A DNA stretch of 64,000 nt from Molossus alvarezi (lineage: Eukaryota; Chordata; Mammalia; Chiroptera; Molossidae), in contig CM073887.1 of the NCBI GenBank assembly GCA_037176705.1, positions 62,085,001 through 62,149,000 of the forward strand, read 5' to 3'. This document shows, one piece after another, positions 59,478 to 64,000 of this stretch. The notes under the pieces were generated by a model. That model was not told the origin of the DNA and did not search any database. It saw only the letters and a program-made list of their open reading frames with translations. The position numbers were made by a program, and so were the translations under genes. Numbering within the stretch: position 1 is the first letter of the stretch; each line of letters opens with the position of its first letter.

Positions 59478-59823
59478 GCTGACGTGCTGCATTATTCATG
59501 ACGCACTACCCACGCCCTCTCCGGATCCTGCGAAGCCTGCCGTCGACGTCGCACGGCTAGCCGACGTGCTGCATTATTCATGAGACGCAGCTGGCCACGT
59601 CCCCTGCGGGCTCAGCGAAGCCCATAGGCTCTGCCCCGACATCCTGCATATTCATGAAGCCTGAATGGTCCACCTCACGGACGCATTTCCGCTCCCAGAC
59701 TCGGCCCCAACACGCGCACAACTCCAGGCCCCGCTCATACATATATATTACTCATAAGCTTGACTCAGCCAGACGCGCTGATGGCCCGCCTCACCGGCCA
59801 CTGACGTGATGTATTATTTATGA
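59478..59823. repeat. five-unit degenerate promoter tandem repeat
   Basis: The core GACGTGCTGCATTATTCATG occurs with a following A at 59481-59501 and again, identical, at 59563-59583. Variants are GACATCCTGCATATTCATGA at 59638-59657, an AT-rich form ending ATTACTCATAA at about 59737-59757, and GACGTGATGTATTATTTATG plus A at 59803-59823. Spacing is roughly 82, 75, 99 and 66 bases. Sequence after the cores is also loosely shared (ACGCA, CCACG, GCGAAGCC blocks in units 1 and 2). Each core joins a TGACG/ACGTG half-site, as used by CREB/ATF or bHLH factors, to an AT-rich block resembling POU-domain sites. The array lies directly upstream of ELL exon 1. Confidence 0.75.
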
Positions 59824-60086
59824 GGTCTCTTCAAGCGTTGGGTCCAGAGCCGCAGAGTGGAGGGGGCGTGGCCAGTACAAAACACGTGGAGGGTGGAGCT
59901 AGTGGATGGCCGGGTGGCTGGGCGTGGCCATGCAAACCAAGCGCGCGTGGGACGCTGGGTTGGGTCCACGGGGTTTAAGGTGTTGGCGGGGGCAGGGCGG
60001 CGGTGGGGTAAAGAAATAGGATTTCACCACTCCACCGGGAGACTCTTAGGGAAGCCGGTGGATTGCTCGTGGTATGAGTAGACTTT

Positions 60087-60336
60087 TTTTTATTTCTTTT
60101 TTATCCTTACCCGAGGACATTTTTCCATTTTTTGTTCAGATAGAGGGGGGGAGAGAGAGAGAGAGAGAGAGAGAAACATCGACGTGAAAGGTACACATCG
60201 AGTGGCTGCCACCGCACAACCCAAACAGGGCCAGGGACAAACTGCAACCAAGATATGTGCCCTTAGCGGGAACCGAACCCAGGTCTCTCTGGATGGCAGG
60301 CTGACACTCCAACCGCTCAGCCAAACCGGCCAGGGC
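60087..60336 (-). mobile_element. Ves SINE next to the ELL CpG island
   Basis: Antisense (same strand as ELL) copy with duplication ATGAGTAGACTTT / ATAAGTAGACTTT. It marks the outer edge of the promoter region. Confidence 0.93.
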
Positions 60337-60407
60337 ATAAGTAGACTTTAATAAAATCCTACACCCCATGGGCCCTGACAGATGATGATTATCCAGCTTC
60401 CCCATTT

Positions 60408-60996
60408 TTAAAAAACGTTTTACATATTACAAAATTAATCCATTTAAAATGCAAAATTCAGTGGCATTTAGTATATCCACAATGCTGTGCAGCTACTACT
60501 ATCAATCTAGTCCCAGAACATTTTAATCACTCCAAAAGGGAATTCCATGCACACTAAGCCACTCCCCACTGCCCCCTCCACAGCCTCTGGCAATCATTAA
60601 CCTCCTTTCTGTGCTTATGGATTTGCTAATTCTGGATATTTCCTACCAAAGGAATTATGCGTGTGACCTTGTGTGTCTGGCTTCTCTAACTCAGCATTGT
60701 TTTAGAGCTCCATCCATGTTGTAGCCTGTGTCAGTGCTTCATTCTCTTTTATGGCCAAGTAATATTCCATTGTGTGGATTGACCATTTTGTTTATACATC
60801 ATCTGTTGATGGACATTTGGGATATTTCCACTTTTTCACTATTGTGAATAGAGCTGCTGTGAATATTCACGTAGACATTTTTGTGTCTCTCTTGGGTCAA
60901 TATGTAGAAATGAAATTGCTACGTCATTTGGTAATTTTATGTTTAACTTTTCAAGGAACTGCCAGACTGAATTCCACAGAAGCTGTGCCATTTTAT
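60408..60996 (-). mobile_element. old antisense L1 3' end
   Basis: Antisense 3'UTR and ORF2 end (AGTAATATTCCATTGTGTGG, GAATAGAGCTGCTGTGAATA). It lies between FKBP8 and ELL. Confidence 0.8.
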
Positions 60997-61924
60997 CAAG
61001 CTTTCATTGTACAGGTGGGGAAACGAGGTTGAAGACAAGTGTTTGCTTGCCCAGGAAAGCTCCTCCTGGGCTCCTGGGTTCCTGGGCATCCTGACCTGTG
61101 ACGAGCTCTGGAAATCTAATTACAGATGGTGGTCATAGGATGAAGATTTTGAGGCAAGAGAAGAAGGTGAAGTTCAGGGACCTTCTGTATGTCCCTCTCC
61201 AAGTGATCTTGTTAGTTCTGCCCACCACTGCCAGGCCAGCACTACCATTCATTTACTTCCCTGACCATGAACTGCTGAGGCTCTGTGCTCAGTGTTTGGC
61301 ACCCACGACTGCCTTTGGGGATGGATACATGGTTTGGACCCATCTGCCAGAGGAGGAAACTGAGGCTTGGAGAAGTTAAGAGAATTAGCAACACTGCAAC
61401 CATGGGCTGTACTGCTTGGTAACAAGCATTTCTCCACTCTAGACTCACTACTCCAGAGCCTCCCAACAGGACCCCAAGGACAAGAGAGGAATCACCAGGC
61501 ATTGGTATGTTCTCTAAAAATCTCTAAGAACTAGGTCATCCAAGATATTGAAAGCTAGTTCATCATCTTGGGGTAGCCCCTCAGCACATCCTCTACCTAG
61601 CATGCTCTCTGCAGAATTTCTAGCCTTTGTATTGGCCATGCTGCTACTGCTGCCCAGACATGGGGCTGTCAGTTCACTGTGCTACAGACCTCTGTAATTG
61701 TTGGTCTCAGAGAAGTCCCCAGTTAGGTCCCATCAGGGTCCCCATTTTCAGTTAACAGAAACAAGACAGGATGGGGTAAGAGGCACAGGGGGTGTGAAAG
61801 AGTTCACTGCTGGGCCCTCTAGGCACATTACCCCAGTAACACAGGTCTGCTGTGGCCCAAGAGGAGACCATCCCCCTGCTCTGACCCAGCCCTAGGTGGC
61901 AGTGAAAGCAGGCTCAAGCCAGCA
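60997..61924. other. intergenic spacer downstream of FKBP8
   Basis: No gene. A faint MIR/L2-like patch (GAGGAAACTGAGGCTTGGAG) lies at about 61350-61380. Confidence 0.5.
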
Positions 61925-62363
61925 GAACGCGGGATGGGAGGCTTTATTTCACTTGGGGGTAGTGGGGAGGGAGTCTGGACAGAGGGCAGCTAGGTAGGAG
62001 GGGCTGACAATTGGACAGGAACTGGATGAGGGAAGGGCTGCCCTCAGGCCTTGGAAAGGAGAAACAGAGGCAGGCCCCAGTTGAGACCTAACCCAGGGGG
62101 AGTAGGGGGTAGGAATTGGGTCTGGAGGAATAAGGGCCTCCCCCTTCCCAGCTGGACATGGGGCCTGGGGCCTGCTTCATTTTTCTCCTATAGGGCCTCA
62201 GTCCCTCCTGCTCATTGGGCCACAGGACCCTCAAACCTCACTGTCCCTGCCCCAGAGAAGGAAACTGGGTCAGAAAGGGTAGTGGACAGGGAGGAGCTTG
62301 GGAGATTAGGGAGCTTGGGGTGGGGTCCACGGTGCTCAGAAGGGGTAGCGGCCACCTGGGCAG
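61925..62363 (-). other. FKBP8: FKBP8 3'UTR (inferred)
   Basis: This is the non-coding stretch between the FKBP8 stop and the first AATAAA on the minus strand. It is about 430 bases and free of SINEs, which fits the short 3'UTR of mammalian FKBP8. The cleavage position is inferred to lie 10-25 bases past the signal, near 61920-61935. Confidence 0.7.
61943..61948 (-). terminator. FKBP8 polyadenylation signal AATAAA
   Basis: A perfect AATAAA on the minus strand lies 416 bases past the FKBP8 stop codon. It is the only canonical signal between the stop and the old L1 fragment at 60408-60996 that I found in a sensible position. Confidence 0.7.
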
Positions 62364-62486
<123 letters not shown>

Positions 62487-62820
62487 TCAAGACTGGTATC
62501 TTGGGCCTCAGGTACCAACACAGCCTACATGGGCCTTGTAGCAAGCCACTGGCTAAGCATGCATTTCCTGCTTCCTGACAAACTCCTACACATGCATCAA
62601 AACTTAAGCCAAATCTCCCCTCCTCTGGGATACTTCCCCTTCCCCTCTGGAACAGCCATCACTCCCCACCCTAAACACTACAGATGATGTTCTGCCTTCT
62701 GCTTTGACCCTGGTCACACAGGGCTAGGGCCTGTGTCCCCAGCATGGTCCAGCACAGGCCAAGGGACAAGGACATCAGTGTTTACAAAATGAAGACACTG
62801 CCTTTACATAGCCTACCCTA

Positions 62821-63057
<237 letters not shown>

Positions 63058-63348
63058 TCACTGGTGCTCTGCCTTTCTGGTGCCCTGGATCACTCTGGGA
63101 CTGGGACCACTGGAACATGAGGGTTCCATCTGCCCTTCTTTGGGCATCATCAAAGTGGGGACTGTCATCTCCGTGACTCTAGGGAGCCCATGAATGGAGC
63201 AGAGCACAAGGTTCTGGAAGGAAAGCTCAGGACATTGGCACTGGCTAAGCTGGCTGGGGCCCTTCAGCCACCTACCCCTGCCCAAGTAGAAACACAACAG
63301 GGAAAGCCACAGCAAGGACAAAGGGCAGATGATAGGAGGGACTTCTCA

Positions 63349-64000
<652 letters not shown>

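Larger units (their letters stand above)
1..59492 (-). other. ELL: ELL gene, 5' part (exons 1-6 and introns)
   Basis: This is the ELL transcription unit, read right to left, and it runs off the left edge. Six coding exons with GT-AG borders join in frame to about 286 codons that match the N-terminal half of mammalian ELL (about 620 residues). ELL increases the catalytic rate of RNA polymerase II by suppressing transient pausing, and works in the super elongation and little elongation complexes in the nucleus. The exons in the window cover the conserved N-terminal ELL domain needed for elongation activity. The C-terminal occludin-homology domain lies beyond position 1. Introns: intron 1 21375-59273, intron 2 14688-21326, intron 3 14198-14565, intron 4 10754-14033, intron 5 4119-10487, intron 6 from 3993 leftward. 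The transcription start was not located; the right boundary given here is the in-frame upstream ATG. Confidence 0.96.
58950..60060. promoter_or_regulatory. CpG island and ELL promoter region
   Basis: CpG dinucleotides are dense across this interval, most of all at 59030-59480, and are scarce in the introns and on the FKBP8 side. The island covers ELL exon 1 and its upstream flank. A GC-box-like run (GGCGGGCGGGGCT on the ELL strand) sits at 59461-59473, about 55 bases upstream of the ELL ATG. No classical TATA box stands at the expected place. A TATATAT stretch occurs at 59740-59748 within a degenerate repeat unit. This is the only CpG island I see in the window and it fits a housekeeping-type ELL promoter. 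Confidence 0.85.

Noticed and set aside
58821..59492. 223-codon minus-strand open frame
   Set aside because: It is ELL exon 1 read through its donor in a CpG-rich region with few stops. Only 59274-59408 matches ELL.
58992..59501. 169-codon plus-strand open frame opposite ELL exon 1
   Set aside because: Pro/Arg/Ala-rich antisense shadow of the CpG island with no recognisable domain.
59478..59823. CRISPR-like array
   Set aside because: Spacing is irregular, units are degenerate, and the setting is a mammalian CpG-island promoter.

Overview
This is mammalian nuclear DNA, almost certainly from a bat of the Yangochiroptera. Two lines of evidence support this. The coding exons are those of a mammalian ELL gene and the 3' end of FKBP8, with canonical GT-AG introns. 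The interspersed repeats are dominated by about 48 tRNA-derived Ves SINEs, a family known from vespertilionid and related bats. I cannot fix the species. All coordinates come from reading the bases by eye. Comparisons with the human proteins are from memory.

Layout. Both genes are on the minus strand. ELL (RNA polymerase II elongation factor) occupies 1 to about 59,480. Coding exon 1 (59274-59408) lies in a CpG island, followed by exon 2 (21327-21374), exon 3 (14566-14687), exon 4 (14034-14197), exon 5 (10488-10753) and exon 6 (3994-4118). The rest of ELL lies beyond the left edge. The six exons join in frame to about 286 codons with no stop. Intron 1 is about 38 kb. FKBP8 enters from the right edge, with its last three coding exons at 63394-63471, 62863-62994 and 62364-62450, and a 3'UTR with AATAAA near 61945. 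About 2.5 kb separates the FKBP8 poly(A) site from the ELL start codon. That gap holds an old antisense L1 fragment, one Ves SINE and the ELL promoter region.

The introns hold sense and antisense L1 fragments, a possible ORF2-less HAL1-like element (5040-7320), MaLR and MLT2-like LTRs, a TA-flanked Tigger/pogo-type MITE with a broken transposase ORF, very short L1 tails, and a retroposed 28S rRNA fragment with its own A-tail and target-site duplication (40251-40393). Several Ves SINEs are head-to-tail pairs at one target site. Three are tRNA-sized 'head-only' copies ending at the same base.

The least expected feature is the ELL upstream region. Five degenerate copies of a unit built from TGACGTG plus an ATTATTCATGA-like core recur every 65-100 bp (59478-59823). 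A 7-codon uORF in strong start context overlaps the ELL start codon. The two genes share no pathway beyond synteny: ELL acts in nuclear transcription elongation and FKBP8 is a tail-anchored mitochondrial/ER chaperone. I found no prokaryotic features, no CRISPR array and no intact protein-coding gene other than these two.
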